A program made the translations under genes and the position numbers. Positions 1 through 7,854 of a stretch of 64,000 nt of DNA are shown one piece after another. The notes under the pieces were generated by a model. That model had not been told where the DNA came from and did not search any database. It was given only the letters and a program-made list of their open reading frames with translations. Position 1 is the first letter of the stretch. The number at the start of each line of letters is the position of its first letter. The stretch is from Streptomyces sp. CB01201. GTDB taxonomy: Bacteria; Actinomycetota; Actinomycetes; Streptomycetales; Streptomycetaceae. The stretch is from assembly GCF_002803085.1 (NCBI RefSeq), contig NZ_NNBJ01000008.1, positions 119,603-183,602 of the forward strand. Reading direction: 5' to 3'.

Positions 1-1
1 G

Positions 2-958
2 CTCCTGAAGGTGACCGCCGCCGGCGTGTGCCACTCCGACATCGCCCTGATGAGCCGGCCCGCCGAGGCCCTCGCCTTCCCGCTACCGCTCACGCTCGGG
101 CACGAGGGCGCGGGAACCGTCGCCGCCCTGGGCGACGGCGTCACCGGGTTCGAGGTGGGCGAATCCGTAGCCGTGTACGGGCCGTGGGGCTGCGGGAACT
201 GCCTGATGTGCGCCCAGGGCAAGGAGAACCTCTGCCTGCGCGCCGCCGAGCTGGGTATCCGTCCGCCCGGTCTGGGGGCACCCGGTGCGATCGCCGAGTA
301 CCTCCTCGTGGACGACGCCCGCCATCTCGTACCGCTCGGCGACCTCGACCCCGTCACCGCCGTTCCACTGACCGACGCGGGCCTGACGCCGTACCACGCC
401 ATCAAGACCTCCCAGCCGAAGCTCACCCCCGGCAGCACCGCGGTGGTCATCGGCACCGGTGGTCTGGGGCATGTGGCCATCCAGCTGCTGCGCGCCCTGA
501 CCCCGGCGCGGGTCATCGCCCTGGATGTGAGCGAGGACAAGCTGGCCCTCGCCCGCGAGGTCGGCGCGCACGAGACCGTCCTGTCGGACCAGCACGCCGC
601 CTCCACGGTGCGTGAACTGACCGGCGGCCTGGGCGCGCAGGCCGTATTCGACTTCGTGGGCGCGCCGCCGACCGTCACCACCGCCACGGCGTGCGCCGCC
701 GTGGCGGCCGACGTCACCATCGTCGGCATCGGCGGCGGCGCCGCCCCGGTCGGCTTCGGCACCACGCCGTACGACGCGGCGGTCCGCGCACCCTACTGGG
801 GATCGCGCGCCGAACTGATCGAGGTACTGGACCTGGCGCGGTCCGGCGCGGTCGATGTCCATGTGGAGACGTACTCCCTGGACGAAGCGCCCCAGGCATA
901 CGAGCGGCTGCACCAGGGCCTGGTCAAGGGCCGGGCCGTCATCCTGCCCAACGGCTGA
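2..958 (+). CDS. Zinc-dependent alcohol dehydrogenase, 5' end outside window
   Basis: Medium-chain alcohol dehydrogenase that would oxidise an alcohol with NAD(P). The reading frame is already open at base 2, so the N-terminus lies outside; the GTG at 11 is internal to the conserved GVCHSD segment. Visible features are the catalytic zinc Cys in GVCHSD and His-Glu in LGHEG, the four structural-zinc cysteines in CGNCLMCAQGKENLC, and a Rossmann glycine motif GTGGLGH. About 318 residues are present, close to a full 340-350 residue enzyme. The substrate cannot be told. A short GC-rich inverted repeat follows the stop. Confidence 0.9.
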   Translation, partial: LLKVTAAGVCHSDIALMSRPAEALAFPLPLTLGHEGAGTVAALGDGVTGFEVGESVAVYGPWGCGNCLMCAQGKENLCLRAAELGIRPPGLGAPGAIAEYLLVDDARHLVPLGDLDPVTAVPLTDAGLTPYHAIKTSQPKLTPGSTAVVIGTGGLGHVAIQLLRALTPARVIALDVSEDKLALAREVGAHETVLSDQHAASTVRELTGGLGAQAVFDFVGAPPTVTTATACAAVAADVTIVGIGGGAAPVGFGTTPYDAAVRAPYWGSRAELIEVLDLARSGAVDVHVETYSLDEAPQAYERLHQGLVKGRAVILPNG

Positions 959-975
959 CGGGCCGCCCCGGCCCG
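959..975 (+). terminator. Possible stem-loop after the dehydrogenase
   Basis: Arms CGGGCC and GGCCCG flank a 5-nt loop directly after the TGA. There is no T-tract, as is common in actinobacterial terminators. It could end the dehydrogenase transcript, but a 6-bp stem in such GC-rich DNA is weak evidence. Confidence 0.3.
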
Positions 976-993
976 CACCGGCGGGCAGTGCGG

Positions 994-1071
994 GGGTCCT
1001 CGCGACAGGTCCCGCGCACGGGTACTCGCGAGCGGCCCCACGCAGGGGTTCTCGCGGCCCGGGGCGAACAT
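994..1071 (+). repeat. Three 26-bp degenerate direct repeats upstream of the lipase
   Basis: The core GGGTNCTCGCG starts at 994, 1020 and 1046, an exact 26-bp period, and parts of the following bases (GG-CCC-CGCA) also recur in the first two units. The array lies in the 228-bp gap between the dehydrogenase stop and the lipase start. Regular spacing ahead of a gene is compatible with an iterated regulator site, but a simple local duplication is equally possible. Confidence 0.45.
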
Positions 1072-1186
1072 CCGGGTGAGGGTGCGTGACCCGGCCCCGC
1101 TCACGGCGTTCCTTGTGCGGTGCCCCGGCCGCGTTTCGCGCGGTTGGGGGCCCGTCCCGGCCCGTCCAGCCCGTGAGGTTCCCGTG

Positions 1187-2167
1187 ATGCCCCAGCGATT
1201 CGGTGCGCCGGCCGTCGCCGCCGCCCTCTGCTCCCTCGCCCTCCTCGCCGCCGTCGCGCCCGCCTCGGCGGCGCAGGGCGGCGAGCACCGGCCCGACCAG
1301 CACACCGTCGTGGGAGCGCTGGCGGCCACCGCGGTGTCCCCGGCCACCGCCAACTCCCGCCCCCCGGGCGCCCATACGGATCCCACCCGACCCTGTCCGC
1401 CCGGGGCCGACCGGCAGGCGCACCCCCGGCCCGTGGTGCTCGTCCACGGCACCGCCGAGAACGCGTACGACAACTGGAACGTCATGGCTCCCGCCCTCGC
1501 CAACGCCGGCTACTGCGTCTACGCCATCAACTACGGCGCCACCGGCCCGCTCACCGCACTCGGTGCGAAGGCGACCGGTCCGATCGAGGACTCGGCGAAG
1601 GAACTGGCAGCCTACGTCGACCGCGTACTGCGGACGACCGGAGCCCGCAAGGTCGATCTCGTCGGCCACTCCCAGGGGGCCGGCCCCATGCCACGGCAGT
1701 ATCTGAAGTTCGAGGGCGGCGCCGCGAAGGTGCACCGGCTGGTCGGGCTCGCTCCGGACAACCACGGCACGACCGTGAGCGGGCTCGGCGCCGTGCTCAG
1801 GGCGGTCGCCCCGGTGACCGACGTGGTTCTGGGCCCGGCCGCGCTGGAACAGGTGGCCGGGTCACGGTTCCTGGCCCGCCTCAACGAGGGCGGCGACACC
1901 CGGCCCGGAGTGAAGTACACCGTCGTGGCCACCACCTACGACAAGGTGGTGACCCCGTACACCTCGGGCTTCCTCACCGCCCCCGCCGACGACCCGGCAG
2001 CGGTCACCAACCTCACCCTCCAGGACGTGTGCCCCGGCGACTCATCGGGGCACGTGGCCCTCTCCTACTCCCCCAACGCCGTCAACCTGACCCTGGACGC
2101 CCTCGACCCGGCCCATCGTGCCACCTGGACCTGCGAGAACGTCCTGGCCGTTCCCCCGCTGCCCTGA
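1187..2167 (+). CDS. Secreted lipase/esterase, Lipase_2-like
   Basis: Predicted secreted alpha/beta hydrolase acting on ester lipids outside the cell. The ATG at 1187 (or the adjacent GTG at 1184) opens a signal peptide ending near Ala-Ser-Ala-Ala. The fold landmarks are VVLVHGT (oxyanion region), the nucleophile elbow GHSQG, and a late His in SSGHVALS that would complete the triad; an Asp lies between. Several Cys are placed for disulfides, as expected in a secreted enzyme. It resembles the actinobacterial class-2 lipases. The upstream 26-bp repeats may be regulatory. Natural substrate unknown. Confidence 0.85.
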   Translation: MPQRFGAPAVAAALCSLALLAAVAPASAAQGGEHRPDQHTVVGALAATAVSPATANSRPPGAHTDPTRPCPPGADRQAHPRPVVLVHGTAENAYDNWNVMAPALANAGYCVYAINYGATGPLTALGAKATGPIEDSAKELAAYVDRVLRTTGARKVDLVGHSQGAGPMPRQYLKFEGGAAKVHRLVGLAPDNHGTTVSGLGAVLRAVAPVTDVVLGPAALEQVAGSRFLARLNEGGDTRPGVKYTVVATTYDKVVTPYTSGFLTAPADDPAAVTNLTLQDVCPGDSSGHVALSYSPNAVNLTLDALDPAHRATWTCENVLAVPPLP

Positions 2168-2193
2168 GCCGGAGCGCCGCGGTCACCCGGCGG

Positions 2194-3768
2194 TCAGCGC
2201 AGCCACTGCTCCTGGTCGGCGGGGCGGTAGAGCGTGACCGCACCGGGAAGCTTGTCGAGGACGAGATGCCGGTAGGTCGCCTCGGTCACTTCGCCGTCGT
2301 ACGCGAAGTGCGGCTCGCCCTCGATGATTTCGAGGTCGAGCCGGCGGACCTGGGCGGTCGTCAGCACCCGGGAGCTGTGCAGGGTGCCGGTCAGCACGGC
2401 GAGCAGCAGCCGGGTCCGGGCCAGCGGGGTGCCGGCCTCCACCGCGCGCACGTCGAGCAGCCCGTCGTCGAGCTGGGTGCGGTAGGTCGGGGCGAAGCCG
2501 GCCGGATGGTAGATGCCGTTCCCGGCGAAAAGGAGCCAGATGCGGCGGGGGCGTCCGTTGATGACGACCGAGAGCGGACTGCCCGTGGCGAGGACCTTGG
2601 CCAGGCCCACGGCGAGCGCGGGCCACTTGCCGATGCGCTTCTCCAGCCGCTCCCTGGCGTGTACCAGCTCCGAGTACACGCCGATGCTGAACGTGTTGAG
2701 GAAGAGCTGCTGGTCGTCGCCGCTCGGGAACTCCTGGGGTGCGTCGCCGGGCTCGTCCGCAGCCGGGTGCGTGCCAGGGCGGACGGGGGACGAGGCGCGG
2801 CCCACGTCGGCGGTGACCGCGTCGCCCGCCCGCAGCGCGCGGGCGACATCCTCCATGGTCTGGTTGCCGAGGTCCGCGGCGAAGTGGTTGAAGGTGCCAC
2901 CGGGGAAGACAGCGAGTGGCACACGGTGGCGGGCGGCCGTCGCGCTGCCCGCGTTCACGGTGCCGTCGCCCCCGCACACACCGAGCGCCCCGCCGTCCGC
3001 CGCGGCCCGTGACGCCGCCTGGTCGAGCAGGGCCAACAGGTCGTCGCCGGGTTCGAAGACCGTGATCGCCGCCTCGGGGAGCAGGGCACGCAGGGTCTCG
3101 GCGGTGTCCTTGGACCAGGCGACGCCGGAGGACGGATTGACCACCAGCTGAAGGCCCTTGCCCTCCTTGAGCGCGGGCGCCGGCCTGCGCGGCGGGGCCG
3201 CGGCAGCCGCGGCCTCCGGCTTCACCGGCCACCAGCGGCAGGTGAGCAGCGCGGCGCCCACCCCGACGATCGCCCCGGCGGCCGCGCGGCGGCGGTGGTC
3301 GAGCTCACCTCCCGCGCGTACATAGGCGAGGCCCGCGGCGAACGGCAGCACGGCAAGGCCGTACCGGGGCGACTCCACGACCACGCCCGCGACGAAGGCG
3401 GCGGCCGACGCCATCGGGCTTGAGGGCAGGGAAGCGGTGCTCGGGCGCGGGAAGATGCCGGGGAGCGCGTCCAGGACGGGCCGGGAACTGCGGGCGGCCG
3501 GCTTGGCCAGTGTGTGGTTGACGGCGGCGACGATCGCCACCGAGCCGATGCCGCGCAGTGCCGCGCGGCGGGCACTCCTGCCGCCGGACAGGCCCAGGGC
3601 CGCTGCCGCGCCCAGCCAGACGGCGTCGTGATCGGCGGCCTTGCGCAGCAGCCGGCTCGCGGAACTACCGCCTGCGGAAGGCGACTTGGTGAAGGAGGCC
3701 AGACGTTCGGCCAGTACCGCTGCTGTGCGCAGCCCGTGTGCTGTCTGCGGCCGTCCAGGTCGCTTCAT
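2194..3768 (-). CDS. PAP2-like / diacylglycerol-kinase fusion protein
   Basis: Two-part lipid enzyme of 524 residues. Residues about 85-190 resemble a PAP2 phosphatase with hydrophobic segments: the KxxxxxxRP-like KPAARSSRP is present, but the usual PSGH is PSSPM and the SRxxxxxHxxxD region reads VRAGGELDHRRR, so catalytic residues appear lost. Residues about 225-520 form a diacylglycerol kinase domain with the nucleotide motif GGDGTVNAG and PGGTFNHFA where a GTGNDFA-type loop normally sits. Family knowledge suggests membrane lipid phosphorylation. The kinase half may be active while the phosphatase half is probably not. ATG start at 3768. Confidence 0.85.
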   Translation of the reverse strand: MKRPGRPQTAHGLRTAAVLAERLASFTKSPSAGGSSASRLLRKAADHDAVWLGAAAALGLSGGRSARRAALRGIGSVAIVAAVNHTLAKPAARSSRPVLDALPGIFPRPSTASLPSSPMASAAAFVAGVVVESPRYGLAVLPFAAGLAYVRAGGELDHRRRAAAGAIVGVGAALLTCRWWPVKPEAAAAAAPPRRPAPALKEGKGLQLVVNPSSGVAWSKDTAETLRALLPEAAITVFEPGDDLLALLDQAASRAAADGGALGVCGGDGTVNAGSATAARHRVPLAVFPGGTFNHFAADLGNQTMEDVARALRAGDAVTADVGRASSPVRPGTHPAADEPGDAPQEFPSGDDQQLFLNTFSIGVYSELVHARERLEKRIGKWPALAVGLAKVLATGSPLSVVINGRPRRIWLLFAGNGIYHPAGFAPTYRTQLDDGLLDVRAVEAGTPLARTRLLLAVLTGTLHSSRVLTTAQVRRLDLEIIEGEPHFAYDGEVTEATYRHLVLDKLPGAVTLYRPADQEQWLR

Positions 3769-3826
3769 GCGCTCGCCACACCCCTGAACCTCAAGAATCC
3801 GCTGCGTACGGCCGGGTCCGGCCGTA

Positions 3827-4300
3827 TCAAAGCCCCAGCCTACCGGGGGCGGCGATGGCGCTCTGCAGCGCGGCGAGCCCGGTGGCCAGTGCGAGCCGGT
3901 CGGCCTGTGCCATGGCCTCGATGGCCAGCGTCAGGGTCGCCGCGCGTTCGCTGCGGATCCGCTCCAGGTGGTCGCGGCCGCCGGCGGTCAGACGCAGGCT
4001 GACCTCGCGCCGGCTGTCGGGGCAGGGCAGCCGCTCCAGGAACCCGGCGGCCTGCAACCGGTCGCAGAGCCGGCTGACGGAGGGCGGGGCGGTACGCAGC
4101 AGTTTCCCCAGGGCGCGCATGCGTATGCCGTCGTTGCGGTCCACGAGGTACATCAGGCGCAGCTGGGGGGTGGAGACCGAGGTGGTGGTGACCGTGTCGC
4201 GGGCCTGTTGCCAGAGCAGGTCGAGCAGATCGACGACATCACTCGCCGCGGGGCCCTGTGCGTGATCGATCAGTTGGGGGTCGAGGTCTCGGTGAGGCAT
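3827..4300 (-). CDS. MarR-family transcriptional regulator
   Basis: Winged-helix regulator of 157 residues, the usual MarR length. The segment from about residue 60 to 105 (MRALGKLLRTAPPSVSRLCD then LERLPCPDSRREVSLRLT) is the recognition helix and wing with the typical DSRR motif. It sits downstream of the light/stress-type operon on the same strand, with a 66-bp gap, and upstream of the lipid kinase fusion. The ligand and targets are unknown; no convincing palindrome was noticed just upstream of its start. Confidence 0.88.
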   Translation of the reverse strand: MPHRDLDPQLIDHAQGPAASDVVDLLDLLWQQARDTVTTTSVSTPQLRLMYLVDRNDGIRMRALGKLLRTAPPSVSRLCDRLQAAGFLERLPCPDSRREVSLRLTAGGRDHLERIRSERAATLTLAIEAMAQADRLALATGLAALQSAIAAPGRLGL

Positions 4301-4366
4301 GGGCTCGGGCTCCCCCGTCGGCGTGCCCGTCCCCGCTCGCCGCGGGAGCCGGGCGGTCGGACCAGG

Positions 4367-4798
4367 TCAGGCACTGCTGTCCGGTCCGGTGGGGCGGGCC
4401 GGTATGGCTTCCTCCGCGTCCGCCCGGGATTCTCCCGGGCCGGAGGTCTCGTGTACGGCGCCGGTGGAGAGCGCCGTCAGATACTCCAGGCTACCCGTGA
4501 TCCTCAGGAGCCGGTCGAGAGCCGGGGTGCGGTCCTCCAGGTGCAGCGAGACCTCCGCCGCGTCGGTGCGCCGCCGGATCATCAGCAGTATGGACAGTCC
4601 GGTCGAGTCGATGGACCCCAGCTCCGCGCACCCCAGGTGCAGGTCCCGCAGCCGCGGGTGGGCGGCCAATTTGGCGGTGGCCGCTTCCAGAAGCAGGTCG
4701 GCGTTGTCGTAGTCGAGGTCTCCGCGCAGCTCTATGCGCACGGTGGTCTCGGTGTCAACGGCCGTCAGTCTCAGGTGACTTGGGGAATACGAACTCAA
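4367..4798 (-). CDS. STAS-domain anti-sigma factor antagonist
   Basis: Small STAS protein (143 residues) of the SpoIIAA/RsbV type, which in its unphosphorylated form sequesters an anti-sigma kinase. The conserved IDSTGLSIL loop carries the phosphorylatable Ser at about residue 65. The predicted start is TTG at 4798, chosen because it overlaps the TGA of the preceding cobalamin-binding gene in a TTGA. It is the third gene of an overlapping operon beginning with a PP2C phosphatase that could dephosphorylate it. No anti-sigma kinase or sigma factor gene is in the window. Confidence 0.88.
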   Translation of the reverse strand: MSSYSPSHLRLTAVDTETTVRIELRGDLDYDNADLLLEAATAKLAAHPRLRDLHLGCAELGSIDSTGLSILLMIRRRTDAAEVSLHLEDRTPALDRLLRITGSLEYLTALSTGAVHETSGPGESRADAEEAIPARPTGPDSSA

Positions 4799-5895
4799 GG
4801 CTGGTTCCTGGCGGATGCGGAAGGGGCGGAAGGGGTGGAGGGGCCGGCGAGCCGGTCGGAGCCGAGCAGCAGGAGGCGCGTGGCGCGCGGGAAGTCCTTG
4901 AGTTCACCCGCCAGCAGCCCCAGGGCGGGCGGCAGGCTGTACGCGGGCACGCCGCGCGCGGCGAGGATGCCCGCGGTCCAGGCGATGAACCCGGTGAACA
5001 GGTCGGCGTCGTCGAGGTAGAGGGCGGTGGCGAGGAAGTCCACGATGTGCGCGACGTCCTCGGCGGTCCGCTCGCGCTGCAAGTCGTTGTACTGCCGCAT
5101 GGCGGGGAAGGCATCGTCGAGTCCGTGCATCACGGCGCGGACCAGGCTGGTCCTGCTGCGCGTGACCATGGTGTATTCCTGGTCGTCCAGGTGCGGCAGA
5201 TCGTCGATCGGCTGGTGGCCCGGCTCGGGGCGGGCCAGCGGGGCCCGCTGGATGCGGTCCGCGGCGGAGCGCGCGTCCGCCGCCCACGCGTCCGCGCCGA
5301 GAAGCTCGGCGTAGCGTCCGCCGGGCCCGAAGGCGGCCCCACCGACCACGACGGGGACGCCCACGGCCTGGCAGGCGGTGATGGTGGCATGGGCGGTGGG
5401 CAGCCGGGTCGCGATGGAACTGGAGAGTGCGACGAGTTCGGGCCCGGTGCGATGCAGGTGCGCGATGAGATGCGGTACGGGAACCTGCGCACCCAGATAG
5501 TCGACGTGCCAGCCGCGCAGTCTGAGCACTTCGGCCAGGAGCCGGGCGGGCAACGCGTGCCATTCGCCGTCCACGCAGGCGACCGTGATCCGCCCGCGTT
5601 CGGCGGCGGTCCGGGCGGCCGGGTGCAGCGAAAGGGCCGCCACGGCACGGTCGTTGATGGCGGTCGCCGCGTGCTCCTGGGCCACGGTCATCCGGTTGGC
5701 GGCCCACTCCTCGCCGACCTTGAACTGGACGGGGGCGATCACGTCGAGCAGCACGCTCTCCGGGTCGACCCCGTCGTCCAGGGCCCGCTGCACGAGGCTC
5801 GTGGCCGCGTACTCGTCGCCCGCGAAGACGGCTTCCCACAGGGCGGTCTCCAGTTCCGCCGGACGTCTGGGAGCCGTACGGAGTTCGGTACTCAT
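4795..5895 (-). CDS. Stand-alone cobalamin-binding protein with CarH-type Wx9EH motif
   Basis: 366-residue protein with a four-helix B12-cap domain (about residues 15-95) and a Rossmann-like B12-binding domain (about 103-225). In the cap, Trp64 is followed after nine residues by Glu74-His75, the Wx9EH signature of CarH/LitR adenosylcobalamin photoreceptors. The lower cobalt ligand is probably His113 in EWHALP, with E and P where the DxHxxG motif usually has D and G. Unlike CarH there is no MerR DNA-binding domain. A further helical segment follows to the C-terminus. The start at 5895 overlaps the phosphatase stop (ATGA). Inference: a B12/light input module for the phosphatase-STAS switch. Confidence 0.85.
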   Translation of the reverse strand: MSTELRTAPRRPAELETALWEAVFAGDEYAATSLVQRALDDGVDPESVLLDVIAPVQFKVGEEWAANRMTVAQEHAATAINDRAVAALSLHPAARTAAERGRITVACVDGEWHALPARLLAEVLRLRGWHVDYLGAQVPVPHLIAHLHRTGPELVALSSSIATRLPTAHATITACQAVGVPVVVGGAAFGPGGRYAELLGADAWAADARSAADRIQRAPLARPEPGHQPIDDLPHLDDQEYTMVTRSRTSLVRAVMHGLDDAFPAMRQYNDLQRERTAEDVAHIVDFLATALYLDDADLFTGFIAWTAGILAARGVPAYSLPPALGLLAGELKDFPRATRLLLLGSDRLAGPSTPSAPSASARNQP

Positions 5896-7544
5896 GCGGT
5901 GAACCTGCCCCGTGTGTGGCCGTTCACCGCGCTCAGGTGGTGGCTGCGCGGCGCGGAGACCACGACGACGGCCATGTCGTCGTGCCGCCCGTTGCCGACC
6001 CACTGCGCGGCGACCATCTGGACGCGCTCGACGATGCTCTCGGCAGGCATGCCGGCGCACTCGGCCAGGACGCGCCGCAGCCGCTCCTCGCCGAACATGG
6101 CGTCACCCATGGGGCCGCCGCGCGCCTCGGTGAACCCGTCCGTGTACAGGACGCAGGTCTCCCCCGGCGCCAGGAACAGATCGGCGCTGTCCGCCCGCAC
6201 CTCGGGAATCGCGCCGATCAGGGTGCCCCGGGTGTCGGCCTCCTCGACCTCGCCGGTGGCGCGCACGACCAGCGGGGGCGGGTGGCCCGCGCTGGTGACC
6301 CGCATCCGCACCGAGCGGCCCTCCCGTACCGCGGACGCCAGGACGAGGGTGGCGAAGCGGGTGTGGTGGGAGTTGAGCAGGGCCATGTTGAGCAGGCCGA
6401 GCATCCGCTGGTGGTCGTCGGCGAGCGGCAGCAGGGCGTGCAGCGTGTTCCGGATCTTCCCGGTCAGTACCGCGGCTTCCAGGCCCTTGCCGCACACGTC
6501 CCCGAGCACGACGAGCGAGGGGTTGCCCTCGGCCGCCGCCGGGTGGACGTCGTAGAAGTCGCCGCCGATGCGCTCGTGGTCCTCGGAGGGACGGTAGCCG
6601 CCCGCGAAGTCGACGCCGGACACCTGGTGCAAGGACGGCGGCAGCAGCTCGCGCATCAGGACCTCGGTGATCGCCGACTGGTCCGCGTACAGCCGGGCGG
6701 CCGACATGGCCGCTCCCGCCCGGGCCGCGAAGAGCCGGGCGAAGACCTCTTCCTCGGGCGTGAACCCGGGGCCGTCCGCGCGCCGCAGCAGGATCAGGGC
6801 ACCGGCCGGGACGCCGTGTCCGGGCAGCGGGGTGACCACTATCGAGCCGGGCGCGCCGAACCCCTCGGGCACCACCCATTCCGGCACCGTGCGGGGGTCG
6901 ACCCAGCGGGTGGGCACCGGGGGGAATCCCTGGAGCGCCTCCACCAGGCCCGGCACGGAAGCCGGATCGGCGACCGCGGACGCCACGACCGGACTGCCGT
7001 CGCGCAGGCAGGTGACGATCGGCAGCCGGTTCCCCCGGACGGGGGAGACGACGACCGCCGCGTCCGCCAGGTGCTCCGCGGCCATCTGCGCGGTGACGTT
7101 GGTGCAGCGGTCCAGGTTCAGTGAGGAAAGCAACAAATTGGATGCCCGGCCCAGGAACGCCGTCCGCTCGCGTTCCCTGCGCAGCGCTTCCTCGGCCAGC
7201 CGGTGATCGGTGGTGTCGACGAGCCACCACAGCACGGTGCCGCTGTCCTCGACCGTGGGATGCGCCTCGTAGACCCGGTCGCCCACGTGGCCCGACCACA
7301 CGGCGGGCTCTTCCACCCTGCCCTGCCGGGGAATACGCAGTGCCGCGTGCGCGGACGACAGCCAGTCCGGGACCGCGTCCGCCATCTGCGCACCGGGGCG
7401 CGCGGCCGGCAGCAGAGCGCCCGCCGCCTCGTTGACCAGAACGACCGCGCCCTGAAGATCAGCTATCAGAACGGGATAGGGAGCCCTGCTCCACAGGGAG
7501 CCCTGTACGTCGACGTCAGTTGCCGGGTTGGTGGAAGTCACCAA
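5892..7544 (-). CDS. PAS/GAF sensor PP2C (SpoIIE-type) phosphatase
   Basis: 550-residue serine phosphatase of the RsbU/SpoIIE type. An N-terminal PAS-like region (about 15-125, APYPVLIADLQGAVVLVNEAA) is followed by a GAF-like segment (about 140-290) and a C-terminal PP2C domain with GGDFYDV and VLYTDGFTEARG metal-binding motifs. It should dephosphorylate a STAS antagonist, plausibly the one encoded two genes downstream. It heads an operon in which each gene overlaps the next by 4 nt. Sensory ligands for PAS and GAF are not evident. No transmembrane segment is visible, so it should be cytosolic. Confidence 0.9.
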   Translation of the reverse strand: MVTSTNPATDVDVQGSLWSRAPYPVLIADLQGAVVLVNEAAGALLPAARPGAQMADAVPDWLSSAHAALRIPRQGRVEEPAVWSGHVGDRVYEAHPTVEDSGTVLWWLVDTTDHRLAEEALRRERERTAFLGRASNLLLSSLNLDRCTNVTAQMAAEHLADAAVVVSPVRGNRLPIVTCLRDGSPVVASAVADPASVPGLVEALQGFPPVPTRWVDPRTVPEWVVPEGFGAPGSIVVTPLPGHGVPAGALILLRRADGPGFTPEEEVFARLFAARAGAAMSAARLYADQSAITEVLMRELLPPSLHQVSGVDFAGGYRPSEDHERIGGDFYDVHPAAAEGNPSLVVLGDVCGKGLEAAVLTGKIRNTLHALLPLADDHQRMLGLLNMALLNSHHTRFATLVLASAVREGRSVRMRVTSAGHPPPLVVRATGEVEEADTRGTLIGAIPEVRADSADLFLAPGETCVLYTDGFTEARGGPMGDAMFGEERLRRVLAECAGMPAESIVERVQMVAAQWVGNGRHDDMAVVVVSAPRSHHLSAVNGHTRGRFTA

Positions 7545-7854
7545 ATGTCGAGGATCCGCTGCGCGAACCCCTCACCTCACACCCTCATAGGAAACATTGC
7601 CGTTCGGCAACCATCCCCCATCCCCTCCCTCCTGGCAACCACGCCCCCTCGAAGCGGGCCGGACGCCGGGGCGGGGAGGCCGCAACACCCCTGCACGGGA
7701 CCGGATTTGCTCTCGTCGGGCGTGAGCACCGGCGGCGGCGCGGTGGGACGGCTCACACCAACGCCCCCCCTTCCGTCCACGCGAGTTCCGTCCACGCGAG
7801 TGGACGCCACGTCAACTCCGCGTCGCATCAAACAATCCTGGCAGGGGACCGGCA
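7545..7854. other. Intergenic region upstream of the phosphatase operon
   Basis: 310 bp separate the end of the M50 protease gene from the phosphatase start; both are read leftward, so this should hold a terminator and a promoter. I see a 15-bp tandem repeat and an overlapping inverted repeat (annotated separately), and no supported gene. Confidence 0.5.
7771..7806. promoter_or_regulatory. Tandem 15-bp repeat with overlapping inverted repeat
   Basis: TTCCGTCCACGCGAG occurs twice back to back (7771-7785 and 7786-7800). The second copy continues into a perfect inverted repeat, CGTCCAC (7789-7795), 4-nt spacer, GTGGACG (7800-7806). Lying just 3' of the protease gene and about 230 bp upstream of the phosphatase operon, it could be a terminator hairpin or an operator. 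The duplicated half-site favours a binding site. Confidence 0.4.

Noticed and set aside
83..1765. A 560-residue minus-strand frame across the dehydrogenase and lipase
   Set aside because: Gly/Arg-rich antisense shadow of two well-supported genes; no domain or start signal.
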